A stretch of DNA of 45,182 nucleotides from Lachnospiraceae bacterium (GTDB lineage: Bacteria > Bacillota > Clostridia > Lachnospirales > Lachnospiraceae): positions 1 through 45,182 of the forward strand of contig JAGAPK010000023.1 in the NCBI GenBank assembly GCA_017623295.1, given 5' to 3'. Shown in pieces: positions 18,061 to 26,331 of this stretch (the stretch's first letter is position 1; every line of letters begins with the position of its first letter). The notes beneath the pieces are model-generated. The model did not search any database. It was not told the DNA's origin and worked only from the letters and a program-made list of their open reading frames with translations. Both the position numbers and the translations under genes were made by a program.

Positions 18061-19752
18061 CTATAAATCAAAAGATACTTTTATCATTTCTTCCAAAGAA
18101 GTAATACCATCTAACACATATTCTGTTGCACTCATTCGTAAAGTGTGCATTCCTTCTTCTAATGCCTTTTCCTTAATTTCCTCTGCATTTCCATTTTTAC
18201 TAATAATATTTTTTAATGGCTGTGTTACTTCCATAATCTCATAAACACCAATTCTGCCCTTAAAGCCGGTTCCGTCACACTGTGGACATCCACATGGTTC
18301 ATATATGGTGATATCAGCATCTTTCGGTTGGCTCAAAAGTTCCAATGCATCAGCATCTGCCTTTTTGGCTTTCTTACAACTTGGGCATAATCGACGCACC
18401 AGTCTCTGTGCAATAACCCCCACCGTAGAATCTGCTATCAAATAAGGTTCAATTCCCATATCTTCTAATCGTGTAATGGTACTTGCAGCAGAGTTTGTAT
18501 GTAGTGTCGATACTACAAGATGTCCCGTAATAGATGCCTGTACCGCAATGCTTGCCGTTTCCTGGTCTCGAATCTCACCAATCATGATAATATCCGGGTC
18601 CTGTCTTAGGATAGAACGCAATGCACTGGCAAAAGTCAGATTGGCTTTGTTATTTACCTGTACCTGATTAATACCATCAATATTGGCTTCTACCGGGTCC
18701 TCTACGGTAATAATATTTACATCTTCTTTATTTAATTCACTTAATGCGGTATAAAGGGTAGTCGATTTACCACTACCGGTAGGTCCGGTTACCAGAAGAA
18801 TACCATGCGGATTCTGTAAAATATGATCAAACTTCTTCATATCAGCCGGTTTTAAACCCAACTGACTTTTTTCTTTTGTCAATGCATTCTTGGATGTAAG
18901 ACGCATTACCACTTTTTCACCATATACGGTAGGCAGAATGGAAACACGGATATCAAATTCTGAACGGTCTACAATCTGTGTAATACGTCCGTCCTGTGGT
19001 TTTCTTTTCTCTGAAATATCCATACCACCGATAATTTTGATTCGAGCAGCAATCGCCGGCAAAAGCCTAATATTGTAATTCGCTTTCTCATAAAGAGCAC
19101 CATCGATACGATAACGGATACGCACCTGTCGCTCCATTGGCTCGATATGAATATCCGATGCTCTTTGGCGAACTGCCTGATCAATCATATTTTTAACAAG
19201 CTGTACAATTGGTGAATTGTTGACATCTTCATTGTAGATATCAGCCTGTTCTTCCGACAGGATTTCTTTCTCCCTTGCATACTCTTCCAATGCAGAATCC
19301 ACTTCCGCCTGTCCGTAATATTTATCCAATGCCAACATAATACTTCTTGTTGTTGCAACAACCGGTTCAACCTGCAAATTCGTGATGATATTAATGTCGT
19401 CCATCGCTACCATATCCATCGGATCTGCCATTGCAACACGTAAGATATTGGCGCTTTCCATCGAATATGCAAACGGAAAAATCTTATATTTTTTCAGTAC
19501 ATTAACAGGAATCAAATCATGTACTTCTTCAGAAATGATAGCATTTTGTAAATCTACCGTATCCAGATGTAACTGGTCACTTAATGCCTTGACAATGTTT
19601 TCTTCTGTTGTAATGCCTTCATCTACTAACGTTTCTCCTAATTTACGCCCACTTCCTTTTTGAAGCTGTAATCCCTTTTGAAGTTGTTCTTCCGTAATAA
19701 TTCCACTATTTATTAACACGTCACCGAGACGTATCTTCTTTCTATAATCCAT
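18061..19752 (-). CDS. pilB: Pilus extension ATPase with MshEN domain
   Basis: A 563-residue GspE/PilB ATPase that powers pilus extension. The N-terminal domain has two MshEN-type motifs, RLGDVLINSGIITEEQLQKG (from residue 8) and KLGETLVDEGITTEENI (from residue 37), the known c-di-GMP-binding arrangement. The motor domain has Walker A GPTGSGKST (about 320), the Asp box, Walker B DPDIIMIGEIRD and HLVVSTLHTN. A tetracysteine zinc motif (CPSC near 454 and CGCPQC near 489) separates this extension type from PilT. I chose ATG 19752, with GGGGAT 6 bases upstream; GTG 19776 adds 8 residues without a site. It appears to be the first gene of the pilus operon. Confidence 0.95.
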   Translation of the reverse strand: MDYRKKIRLGDVLINSGIITEEQLQKGLQLQKGSGRKLGETLVDEGITTEENIVKALSDQLHLDTVDLQNAIISEEVHDLIPVNVLKKYKIFPFAYSMESANILRVAMADPMDMVAMDDINIITNLQVEPVVATTRSIMLALDKYYGQAEVDSALEEYAREKEILSEEQADIYNEDVNNSPIVQLVKNMIDQAVRQRASDIHIEPMERQVRIRYRIDGALYEKANYNIRLLPAIAARIKIIGGMDISEKRKPQDGRITQIVDRSEFDIRVSILPTVYGEKVVMRLTSKNALTKEKSQLGLKPADMKKFDHILQNPHGILLVTGPTGSGKSTTLYTALSELNKEDVNIITVEDPVEANIDGINQVQVNNKANLTFASALRSILRQDPDIIMIGEIRDQETASIAVQASITGHLVVSTLHTNSAASTITRLEDMGIEPYLIADSTVGVIAQRLVRRLCPSCKKAKKADADALELLSQPKDADITIYEPCGCPQCDGTGFKGRIGVYEIMEVTQPLKNIISKNGNAEEIKEKALEEGMHTLRMSATEYVLDGITSLEEMIKVSFDL

Positions 19753-19835
19753 ACTAATCCCCATTTCTGCGCGCACATTTTATATATAATAAAATATTCT
19801 TTTTTTATTTACAATATATTATCGATAAAATGCAT

Positions 19836-19864
19836 ATTATAAAGATAACATACAAGTATTTCAT
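19836..19864 (-). promoter_or_regulatory. Candidate sigma-A promoter for pilB operon
   Basis: On the minus strand, ATGAAA (19864-19859) and a perfect TATAAT (19841-19836) are 17 bases apart, about 85 bases before the pilB ATG. The -35 matches consensus at 4 of 6 positions, and the site lies just beyond the stop of the Rpn remnant. Confidence 0.5.
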
Positions 19865-19868
19865 TTTC

Positions 19869-20126
19869 TTATTCAACTTGTTTCATTTTCTCAGCAAACT
19901 CTCCTTCCGGCAAAGAAGAATACTTAGCTGCCTCCTTGTGACCTTCTTTACGTCCCTCCTCTCGTCCTTCACTTCTTCCACGTTCAAGACCTTCTTCATA
20001 TTTTTCCATTTCCTTCATCACCAGTGTCATATATTCCATCCTCCATTCCTCATTTTGTCTAGCTTTTACCACTTCATTGTCCAACATTTCCGTGAACCTG
20101 TCTGTCGGTCTACCATTTACTACTAT
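19869..20126 (-). pseudogene. C-terminal fragment of Rpn/PD-(D/E)XK transposase-like nuclease
   Basis: An open frame of about 85 codons reads GRPTDRFTEMLDNEVVKARQ, then EEWRMEYMTLVMKEMEKYEEG, then a Gly/Glu/Arg-rich helix (GRSEGREEGRKEG) and a short tail. This matches the C-terminal part of Rpn-family (PDDEXK) nucleases common in Firmicutes, which end in such a charged repeat. The nuclease core is absent and a TAG stops the frame upstream at 20129, so it is a decayed remnant. An in-frame ATG at 20087 could give 72 residues, but I see no clear ribosome site. It fills the 498-base gap between dprA and pilB; the rest of that gap (20130-20250) shows nothing recognisable. Confidence 0.6.
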
Positions 20127-20250
20127 CTAATTGATTTTATTATATGTTATTTTGATAAAATTAGCAATTTCTCATTTTCTTAAAGTATCATATCTTCGTC
20201 ATAACATCTCAAATGTTTTATTGTATCTTTGGAATTACCGGCTGAGTTGC

Positions 20251-21456
20251 TCATCGCACAAAACATCCATTCCCGGCTCTATGTATCAATCCTAAAACTT
20301 CCATTTCCATTAACACCCCCAACATTTCCGGAATCGAATATAAATTTCCGATTCTATGAAACAATTCAATTCTGATTTGCTCTATTGATTTGGGTGAATA
20401 ATCAATAATATCCTGTAATATTTTCCGCGTTCTTTCGTTTTCTGTCTCAACTTCTATCGTCCCCTTGCATTTGCATTCTTTTGTACACTTTTCCCTTGTT
20501 TTCTTTCTCAAAAATTCTGTTGTCTCCTTATTATATCTGTGCAATTTTTCTAATTCCTGTAAGATATCCTGTGTATCTTGAACAACACATGCCCCTTGCT
20601 TAATCAGTCTGTTGCACCCTTCACTCAAGGGTTCCGTTACTCTGCCAGGCAATGCAAATACTTCCTTCCCCTGTTCCAATGCCATATCCACGGTAATCAG
20701 TGTACCGCTTTTGTTTCTTGCTTCAATTACCAACACTCCATCCGACATTCCGCTTATAATACGGTTTCTTGGCGGAAACAAATTCGCCTGTGGAGCCGTT
20801 CCCGGCACATATTCCGAACAAATGCCTCCCTTTTCTACCAACATCCGATATAAATTCCCATTCTCAGCAGGGTAACAAATATCAACTCCACAACCAAACA
20901 CCGCCATAGAATAGCCACCTTTCTCCAATGCGGCGTACTGGCTTATTCCATCTACCCCTCTTGCCATACCGCTGATAACCTGCACTCCTGCCTCCGCCAG
21001 TTCATGTCCCAATTTCTCTGCCATATACTTTCCATATGCAGAACAATTCCTTGCACCAATAATTGCAATAGACGGTTTATCCTTGTCCGGTAGTTTCCCC
21101 TTATAATATATTCCAAATGGTTTATCTGAAATATGTGCTAACATATCAGGATACGTCAATTGTCCTAAGCACGTAAAATGAATTCCTTTGTCCAGCAGTT
21201 TTCCATATTCTTCTTCCGGATTATAATGCAAACGGTTTTCTTCCATCACTTTCACAATTGCATGCTTTCCCTGCGGCAGTAATTCTTCCCATTCCCCACA
21301 AGTCATCGCATATACCTCAGACGGTTTTCTATTGTCTCCCAATAATTTTACTATTGTTTTGCTTCCCATACCCTTTATTTGGTACAACCACTGTGCATAA
21401 GGAAGTTCTTTCTCATCCATCCCCATTATTCCATTCCTTTTTTCCTTCTGACTCAT
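20251..21456 (-). CDS. dprA: DNA-processing protein DprA
   Basis: A 401-residue DprA/Smf protein, which binds incoming single-stranded DNA and loads RecA during transformation. An N-terminal helix-hairpin region (QIKGMGSKTIVKLL) precedes the Rossmann core: SIAIIGARNCSAYGKYMAE (about 128-146), VISGMARGVDGISQYAAL, AVFGCGVDICYP, FPPRNRIISGMSDGVLVIEA and ALPGRVTEPLSEGCNRLIKQGA are all classic. The C-terminus is a winged-helix DprA domain (SPKSIEQIRIELFHR). The ATG directly follows the comM stop with AAAGGA 9 bases upstream; an ATG 10 codons later also has a site. Standing beside comM and pilus genes, it fits a competence function, though dprA is widespread. Confidence 0.95.
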   Translation of the reverse strand: MSQKEKRNGIMGMDEKELPYAQWLYQIKGMGSKTIVKLLGDNRKPSEVYAMTCGEWEELLPQGKHAIVKVMEENRLHYNPEEEYGKLLDKGIHFTCLGQLTYPDMLAHISDKPFGIYYKGKLPDKDKPSIAIIGARNCSAYGKYMAEKLGHELAEAGVQVISGMARGVDGISQYAALEKGGYSMAVFGCGVDICYPAENGNLYRMLVEKGGICSEYVPGTAPQANLFPPRNRIISGMSDGVLVIEARNKSGTLITVDMALEQGKEVFALPGRVTEPLSEGCNRLIKQGACVVQDTQDILQELEKLHRYNKETTEFLRKKTREKCTKECKCKGTIEVETENERTRKILQDIIDYSPKSIEQIRIELFHRIGNLYSIPEMLGVLMEMEVLGLIHRAGNGCFVR

Positions 21457-23025
21457 TTACCAATTTCCTTTCCAATACTTTTCATCTGTTTTTCGATAAT
21501 ACAATGCTTCCATCAGATGTCTCTCCTCTATTTGTTCAGCACCATCTATATCCGCTATCGTTCTTGCCACTTTCAAAATCTTATAATAGCCTCGCAGCGT
21601 AATATTTTTTTGCTCCAAAGCACGAAAAAGTAATTTTTGATTCTTGGCTTTGACAGCACAATATTTCTGTATTTCTCTGCTCCCTATTTCAGAATTAAAC
21701 TGTAATCCGGTTCCTTTAAATCTATCTTTTTGTATTTCTCTTGCACTTAACACCCTTTTACGGATCATCGCACTATTTTCACTCGAAACGATTGTTTGTT
21801 TCGACATCTCTTCAAGATTAACCGATGGAGTTTCTACACAAATATCAATCCTGTCTAATATAGGTCCTGAAATTCTTCCCAAGTAGCGCCCAATCTCATA
21901 AGGTGCACAATTACATTTCTGTCTATCCGGAAAATATCCGCAAGGACATGGATTCATTGCTCCAACCAGCATAAAATCTGATGGGAAAATATAGGTTCCG
22001 TTATTTCTTGCTATCTGCACCTGCTTATCTTCTAAGGGTTGTCTCAGCAAATCAAGATTTTCTCTCTTAAACTCCGGTAATTCGTCCAGAAAAAGGACAC
22101 CTCTATGCGCCAGACTGACAACTCCCGGAGTGGGTACTCTGCCACCACCGATTAGCGCCTGTTGTGTAATTGTATGATGAGGATTTAAAAAAGGTCTATT
22201 TACTAAAAAAGAATTTTGAGACGGCAGCATACCTGCTACACTGTATATGGTTGAGACTTCAATACTTTCATCCACCGTCATTGGTGGTAATATTGTTGCT
22301 ATCCTATTTGCAATCATCGTTTTCCCGGAACCCGGTGGTCCTACCATAAGCATATGATGAAATCCTGCTGCTGCAATTTCCGCAGCACGTTTCGTACTAT
22401 CTTGTCCATTTACTTCTGCAAAATCCAACAGCATCCGGTTTCTTCCCAGCTGCATAAGCTCCTGTGGATCGACTCTGGTAACCGGAATCTGCTCTGACTG
22501 CTTTGTTCGATCAACATTCAGATATTCCACAATTTCACGGATATGTGATACACCTACAATGTCAATTCCCTGAATAACAGCTCCTTCTAAAGCATTCTCC
22601 CTTGGCACAATACATTTATGTATTCCTTGCCTTCTGGCTTCCTGCACAATCGATAAGATTCCTTTCACCGCTCTGACTTCTCCATTCAAGCCAAGTTCAC
22701 CAACAATCAAGCTATTTTCCACACATTCCTGTCGGACATAACCATAGGCAATCAGTACGGCAATTGCTATGGGTAAATCAAAAGCGGTTCCTTCTTTTCG
22801 TAAATCCGCAGGTGATAGATTGACATTAATGCACATAGGTGCTAATTTAATTTCTGCATTTTTCAATGCTACTCTTACCCGCTCTCTTGCCTCTCTTACC
22901 TCAGAATTCAGCATACCAACCATCTGAAAACAAGGTATTCCTCTCGACACATCTGCCTCTACTCTTACGAGTCGACTGCCCACTCCGTAAATCGAAGCGG
23001 AAATAACAACACTAAACAAATACAT
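21457..23025 (-). CDS. comM: YifB/ComM-family AAA+ ATPase
   Basis: About 522 residues. An N-terminal Lon-like S5 fold (SASIYGVGSRLVRVEADVS, NVNLSPADLRKEGTAFDLPI) is followed by a Mg-chelatase-type AAA+ domain with Walker A GPPGSGKT near 225, Walker B GVLFLDELPEF and sensor segments (GAMNPCPCGYF, with cysteines typical of YifB). ComM is a hexameric helicase that extends branch migration during natural transformation. ATG 23025 has GGGAGGG almost touching it; a TTG two codons later (23019) is better spaced (6 bases) and gives the family-like MFSVVISAS, so it may be the real start. Same transcript as dprA. Confidence 0.9.
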   Translation of the reverse strand: MYLFSVVISASIYGVGSRLVRVEADVSRGIPCFQMVGMLNSEVREARERVRVALKNAEIKLAPMCINVNLSPADLRKEGTAFDLPIAIAVLIAYGYVRQECVENSLIVGELGLNGEVRAVKGILSIVQEARRQGIHKCIVPRENALEGAVIQGIDIVGVSHIREIVEYLNVDRTKQSEQIPVTRVDPQELMQLGRNRMLLDFAEVNGQDSTKRAAEIAAAGFHHMLMVGPPGSGKTMIANRIATILPPMTVDESIEVSTIYSVAGMLPSQNSFLVNRPFLNPHHTITQQALIGGGRVPTPGVVSLAHRGVLFLDELPEFKRENLDLLRQPLEDKQVQIARNNGTYIFPSDFMLVGAMNPCPCGYFPDRQKCNCAPYEIGRYLGRISGPILDRIDICVETPSVNLEEMSKQTIVSSENSAMIRKRVLSAREIQKDRFKGTGLQFNSEIGSREIQKYCAVKAKNQKLLFRALEQKNITLRGYYKILKVARTIADIDGAEQIEERHLMEALYYRKTDEKYWKGNW

Positions 23026-23180
23026 CCCTCCCAATATTTTTATTTAATAGGTTTGCGTAACTCATTTTTACTTTGTAGAAATTGTACATAATTAACAAAC
23101 CACTATTTTCACTTTAAATTTTGTAATCATTATGGAATAAACTGCGGAAATATTGATATTGCTATAGATAAATATAGATA

Positions 23181-23208
23181 CCGGAGCACTCATAAAAAGT
23201 GCTCGCGG
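23181..23208 (-). terminator. Strong hairpin between pilT and comM
   Basis: GAGCACT and AGTGCTC pair with a 7-base loop, extended by CCG/CGG with one bulged base, about 45 bases after the pilT stop. No clean T-run follows on the minus strand, so it may terminate weakly or be an RNA structure of another kind. Confidence 0.45.
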
Positions 23209-23251
23209 CATTATGAAATTCAGATTTTTCAGAATAAAAACTATTCCGAAA

Positions 23252-24307
23252 TTACATAACTTTATTTTGCATACCATCCGGATCCTGCGCAAACTGAATC
23301 GCCATTTCTCTACTTATTTTACCTTCATAGAAAAGCTGCGTCAAGGCTTCATCCATTGTAATCATTCCCAATTTACGATTTGTCTGCATAACAGATGCTA
23401 ATTGATGTGATTTACCTTCTCGTATTAAATTTCTTACTGCATGATTTGCATGCATAACTTCAAAAGCCGCCACACGAGCTTTTCCGTCCATGGTCGGAAC
23501 AAGCTGCTGTGAAACAACCGCTTCTAACACATTAGCAAACTGAACACGAATCTGTTGCTGTTGGTGTGGTGGGAAAACATCGATAACACGGTCAACCGTA
23601 CTCGCTGCACCAATTGTATGTAATGTCGACAAGACAAGATGTCCCGTTTCTGCCGCAGTAATGGCAACACTAATGGTTTCAAAATCTCGCATCTCTCCTA
23701 CCAGAATAACATCCGGATCCTCACGTAGCGCAGCGCGAAGTGCATTCGCATAAGTTTGAGAATCCAATCCAATTTCACGCTGGTTCACCATTGCCATTTT
23801 ATGCTGGTGCAGATACTCTATCGGGTCTTCCAGTGTAATAACATGCGCATCTCTGTTATTATTTATTTTATCAATAATCGCCGCTAGTGTAGTCGATTTA
23901 CCACTTCCTGTCGGACCGGTTACTAATATTAATCCTCTTTTTCTTTCATATAAATTAATTACAGATGCCGGTACTCCCAACACCTCCGGAGAAGGTACTT
24001 GCGTACCAACCAGACGTAACGCCAATGCTACGGAGCCCCTTTGCTTATAGACATTGACACGATATCTTCCCAGTTCAGGAATTGAGAAAGACATATCATA
24101 CTCTCCCCTTTCCTCAAACCGGTTTCTTTGAACCTCCGTCATAATCTCCAATACAATCTCCGTTGTATCATTGGGCATCATTTTCGGATAATTCATGGTA
24201 ATCAAATTACCATTCACTCGCATTTTCGGCGGAATTCCCACCGTAATATGTACATCAGATGCACCTGCATCTTTGGCTTCTCTCATAATTTCTTCTATTG
24301 TTGGCAT
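23252..24307 (-). CDS. pilT: Pilus retraction ATPase
   Basis: A 351-residue PilT that drives pilus retraction. The N-terminal PAS-like part (ASDVHITVGIPPKMRVNG) is followed by Walker A GPTGSGKST (about 129), ITLEDPIEYLH, Walker B DPDVILVGEMRD, and HLVLSTLHTIGAASTVDRVIDVFPP. The C-terminal AVRNLIREGK corresponds to the AIRNLIRE motif needed for retraction. There is no zinc tetracysteine, unlike PilB. AGAGG lies 7 bases before the ATG. It is 54 bases after the HD-GYP-like gene and away from the main pilus operon, so it may be expressed with the SigK-like factor. A retraction motor implies dynamic pili: twitching or DNA uptake. Confidence 0.95.
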   Translation of the reverse strand: MPTIEEIMREAKDAGASDVHITVGIPPKMRVNGNLITMNYPKMMPNDTTEIVLEIMTEVQRNRFEERGEYDMSFSIPELGRYRVNVYKQRGSVALALRLVGTQVPSPEVLGVPASVINLYERKRGLILVTGPTGSGKSTTLAAIIDKINNNRDAHVITLEDPIEYLHQHKMAMVNQREIGLDSQTYANALRAALREDPDVILVGEMRDFETISVAITAAETGHLVLSTLHTIGAASTVDRVIDVFPPHQQQQIRVQFANVLEAVVSQQLVPTMDGKARVAAFEVMHANHAVRNLIREGKSHQLASVMQTNRKLGMITMDEALTQLFYEGKISREMAIQFAQDPDGMQNKVM

Positions 24308-24361
24308 ACCATAACCTCTTTTATCCGCTTATTTTACCTTTCATTCTTATTCTCAGAATAT

Positions 24362-25501
24362 CTAATTTGAATCCTCCGGCACTTCTACATAAACAGGTTC
24401 TTCTACCTTAATTCCCTGTTTCTTCAAAAGCTCTGTATCCATAATATAACGATTATCCATCGTTTTCATAATATCCGTAATTTCCAAATCACCATACATC
24501 CGTTCATTATCCAAATCGATAATTGCATTATCACCAAAGCACAACACCATTGGTCTCAAAATATTGTTCGGATTTGATGCTAATACTAACGCCTTATCTC
24601 CACTGTTCAATTCTACACTGACACCCGGTGCTAAAATATTGATTACATCAACCAGACCTTTGACTACCTTCGGGTCAAAATAATCCGGATTATCTAGCAG
24701 ATGCTTCAGTGCTGCAACTTCTGATGCCGGGTCTTTGTCATATCGCATAGCCGTCATGGTATCAAAAGTTTCTGCTACTGCCAGAACTTTAGCTCCCATA
24801 ACCATCTTCATACTTTCGGATTTTTCACCTTTATCCAGATTTTCCAGATTTTTGGCTGCCTGAACACAAATACGCTTGATATTCGGACTTGTTGAGAATA
24901 CTATTTCAAGCAAATCAAAGCCCGCCATTTCTGCACTACGCACACGTTCTTTCTCAGCTTCATTCAAATCATCCTTTTCAGCCAGCGATTTGGATGCTGC
25001 AAGCTTACCTATATCATGCACTGTCGCCGCGTGTACAGTTTCCAACTGCTCTGCCACAGGCAGGTTCATAACATGTGTTATCATTGCGCAAAGAATCGCT
25101 ACATTTAAAGAATGTTTGTAAATATAGTCCTCTTTGCTGCGCAGATTCTGTATAAAGTTAATCTTATTATCCAAATGCCCATAGTTTTTGATAATATTGG
25201 AAATAATCACCTGTATCTTGGCTGCTTTTTTGGTCTGAATAATTCGATCCAGTTCTTCTTGCAAAGAAAATACACACATCGTCTGAAAACGTTCAAACTC
25301 GATATCTGCCTGTGTCATCGGTGGAACAGGTTCCGCAGGCTCCAGAACGAAAATACCAATCAAGCCAAAGTTTTTAATACTTTCAATGCCCTGACTTGTT
25401 AATTTTGAATTTCTTTCATACAGCAAAACACCATTCTTATTATAAATAGGACGTGCAATTCGCATACCAATTTTTAAGTCTTCCCTTTTTACAAAGATCA
25501 T
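24362..25501 (-). CDS. Degenerate HD-GYP-type protein
   Basis: The 379-residue protein starts with a DUF3391-like domain (VKREDLKIGMRIARPIYNKN) common in HD-GYP proteins. Then comes an HD domain with KHSLNVAILCAM and VHDIGKL (HD near 161), and AETFDTMTAMR where ADxFDAMT is usual. The HHExxDGxGYP block is missing: the matching stretch reads AAKNLENLDKGE, so the paired His metal ligands and the GYP loop are absent, and the later Asp is Glu. Classical c-di-GMP phosphodiesterase activity is therefore doubtful; it could bind a nucleotide or protein. A C-terminal PilZ-like beta domain cannot be excluded. AGGAGG precedes the ATG; it sits between sigK (24 bases) and pilT (54 bases). Confidence 0.75.
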   Translation of the reverse strand: MIFVKREDLKIGMRIARPIYNKNGVLLYERNSKLTSQGIESIKNFGLIGIFVLEPAEPVPPMTQADIEFERFQTMCVFSLQEELDRIIQTKKAAKIQVIISNIIKNYGHLDNKINFIQNLRSKEDYIYKHSLNVAILCAMITHVMNLPVAEQLETVHAATVHDIGKLAASKSLAEKDDLNEAEKERVRSAEMAGFDLLEIVFSTSPNIKRICVQAAKNLENLDKGEKSESMKMVMGAKVLAVAETFDTMTAMRYDKDPASEVAALKHLLDNPDYFDPKVVKGLVDVINILAPGVSVELNSGDKALVLASNPNNILRPMVLCFGDNAIIDLDNERMYGDLEITDIMKTMDNRYIMDTELLKKQGIKVEEPVYVEVPEDSN

Positions 25502-25525
25502 TTGTTTCTGCCTCCTGTCTTTCGT

Positions 25526-26155
25526 CTATTCAAATCCTGCCCGCAACTTTTCCAGTGCCTTTTTTTCAATTCTGGAAACATAACTTCTGGATATTCCAAG
25601 ACTTTTACCAATCTCACGCTGTGTTATTTCCTGATCATCCACCAGACCATAGCGCATAATCAGAATTTCTTTCTCACGCTCATCCAGTCTGTCACCAAGT
25701 AAACCCGAAAGCTTTTTCAATCGTTCTTCCAATTCCATCCGTTCAATCACGTCAGGCTGTTCCTGCTCGATGATATCTAACAGATTTATTTCATTTCCTT
25801 CTCTGTCCGTTCCAATCGGCTCATAAAGAGATACTTCTCTGGAAGTTTTCTTCTTTGCACGAAGTAACATCAGCAATTCATTATCAATGCAACGTGATGC
25901 ATACGTGCTTAGTTTTCCTTTTCCTGCATCAAAAGAGTCAATCGCCTTAATCAGTCCAATCGTTCCCGTAGAAATCAAATCTTCCATATCTTCGTCTACA
26001 TTCTGGTATTTCTTGGCAATGTGTGCCACCAGGCGAAGATTACGCTCTATCAGTATTTCTTTGGCGATCTGCCTTTGCCTGCTATCTCCTTCTTTGAGCT
26101 GGCGAAGGTATGCGGCTTCTTCTTTCGCCGTCAGCGGTTGCTTAAATGTTTTCAA
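25526..26155 (-). CDS. sigK: SigK-like sigma-70 family factor without pro-sequence
   Basis: A 209-residue sigma factor with region 2 ([57 protein letters not shown]) and region 4 ([43 protein letters not shown]). [12 protein letters not shown] and the region 2.4 helix are typical of SigK/SigE. The hydrophobic N-terminal pro-peptide of Bacillus SigK is absent: the protein begins [14 protein letters not shown], as in Clostridioides difficile SigK. The gene is uninterrupted, so no skin element is present. The start is TTG 26155, with G-rich GGGGG 6 bases upstream; an in-frame TAG soon precedes it. A sigma-A-type promoter lies about 120 bases upstream, and HD-GYP and pilT follow closely. Confidence 0.85.
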   Translation of the reverse strand: MKTFKQPLTAKEEAAYLRQLKEGDSRQRQIAKEILIERNLRLVAHIAKKYQNVDEDMEDLISTGTIGLIKAIDSFDAGKGKLSTYASRCIDNELLMLLRAKKKTSREVSLYEPIGTDREGNEINLLDIIEQEQPDVIERMELEERLKKLSGLLGDRLDEREKEILIMRYGLVDDQEITQREIGKSLGISRSYVSRIEKKALEKLRAGFE

Positions 26156-26271
26156 AAGAAGCCCCCAAAGTTTATTTACTCTATTCTATGACTTCGGGAC
26201 ATTGCAAGTGCCTTTCCACTCAAATAAATCTAAATAAAAACATTTTCGCTCATTATTTCCTATACATAATC

Positions 26272-26299
26272 ATTATAACGTATATTGCACAAATTTCAA
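26272..26299 (-). promoter_or_regulatory. Sigma-A-type promoter of sigK-HD-pilT
   Basis: On the minus strand TTGAAA (26299-26294) and TATAAT (26277-26272) are 16 bases apart, giving a leader of about 110 bases before the sigK start. A housekeeping-type promoter is unusual for a mother-cell sigma factor. Confidence 0.7.
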
Positions 26300-26331
26300 T
26301 ACAATTAAACTATGTAAACCACTTTTTTCTG

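Noticed and set aside
23092-23292. Small basic frame after pilT
   Set aside because: It overlaps the pilT end and the hairpin, is AT-rich, and has no ribosome site.
25526-26155. skin element or interrupted sigK
   Set aside because: The sigma factor gene is continuous from region 2 to region 4.
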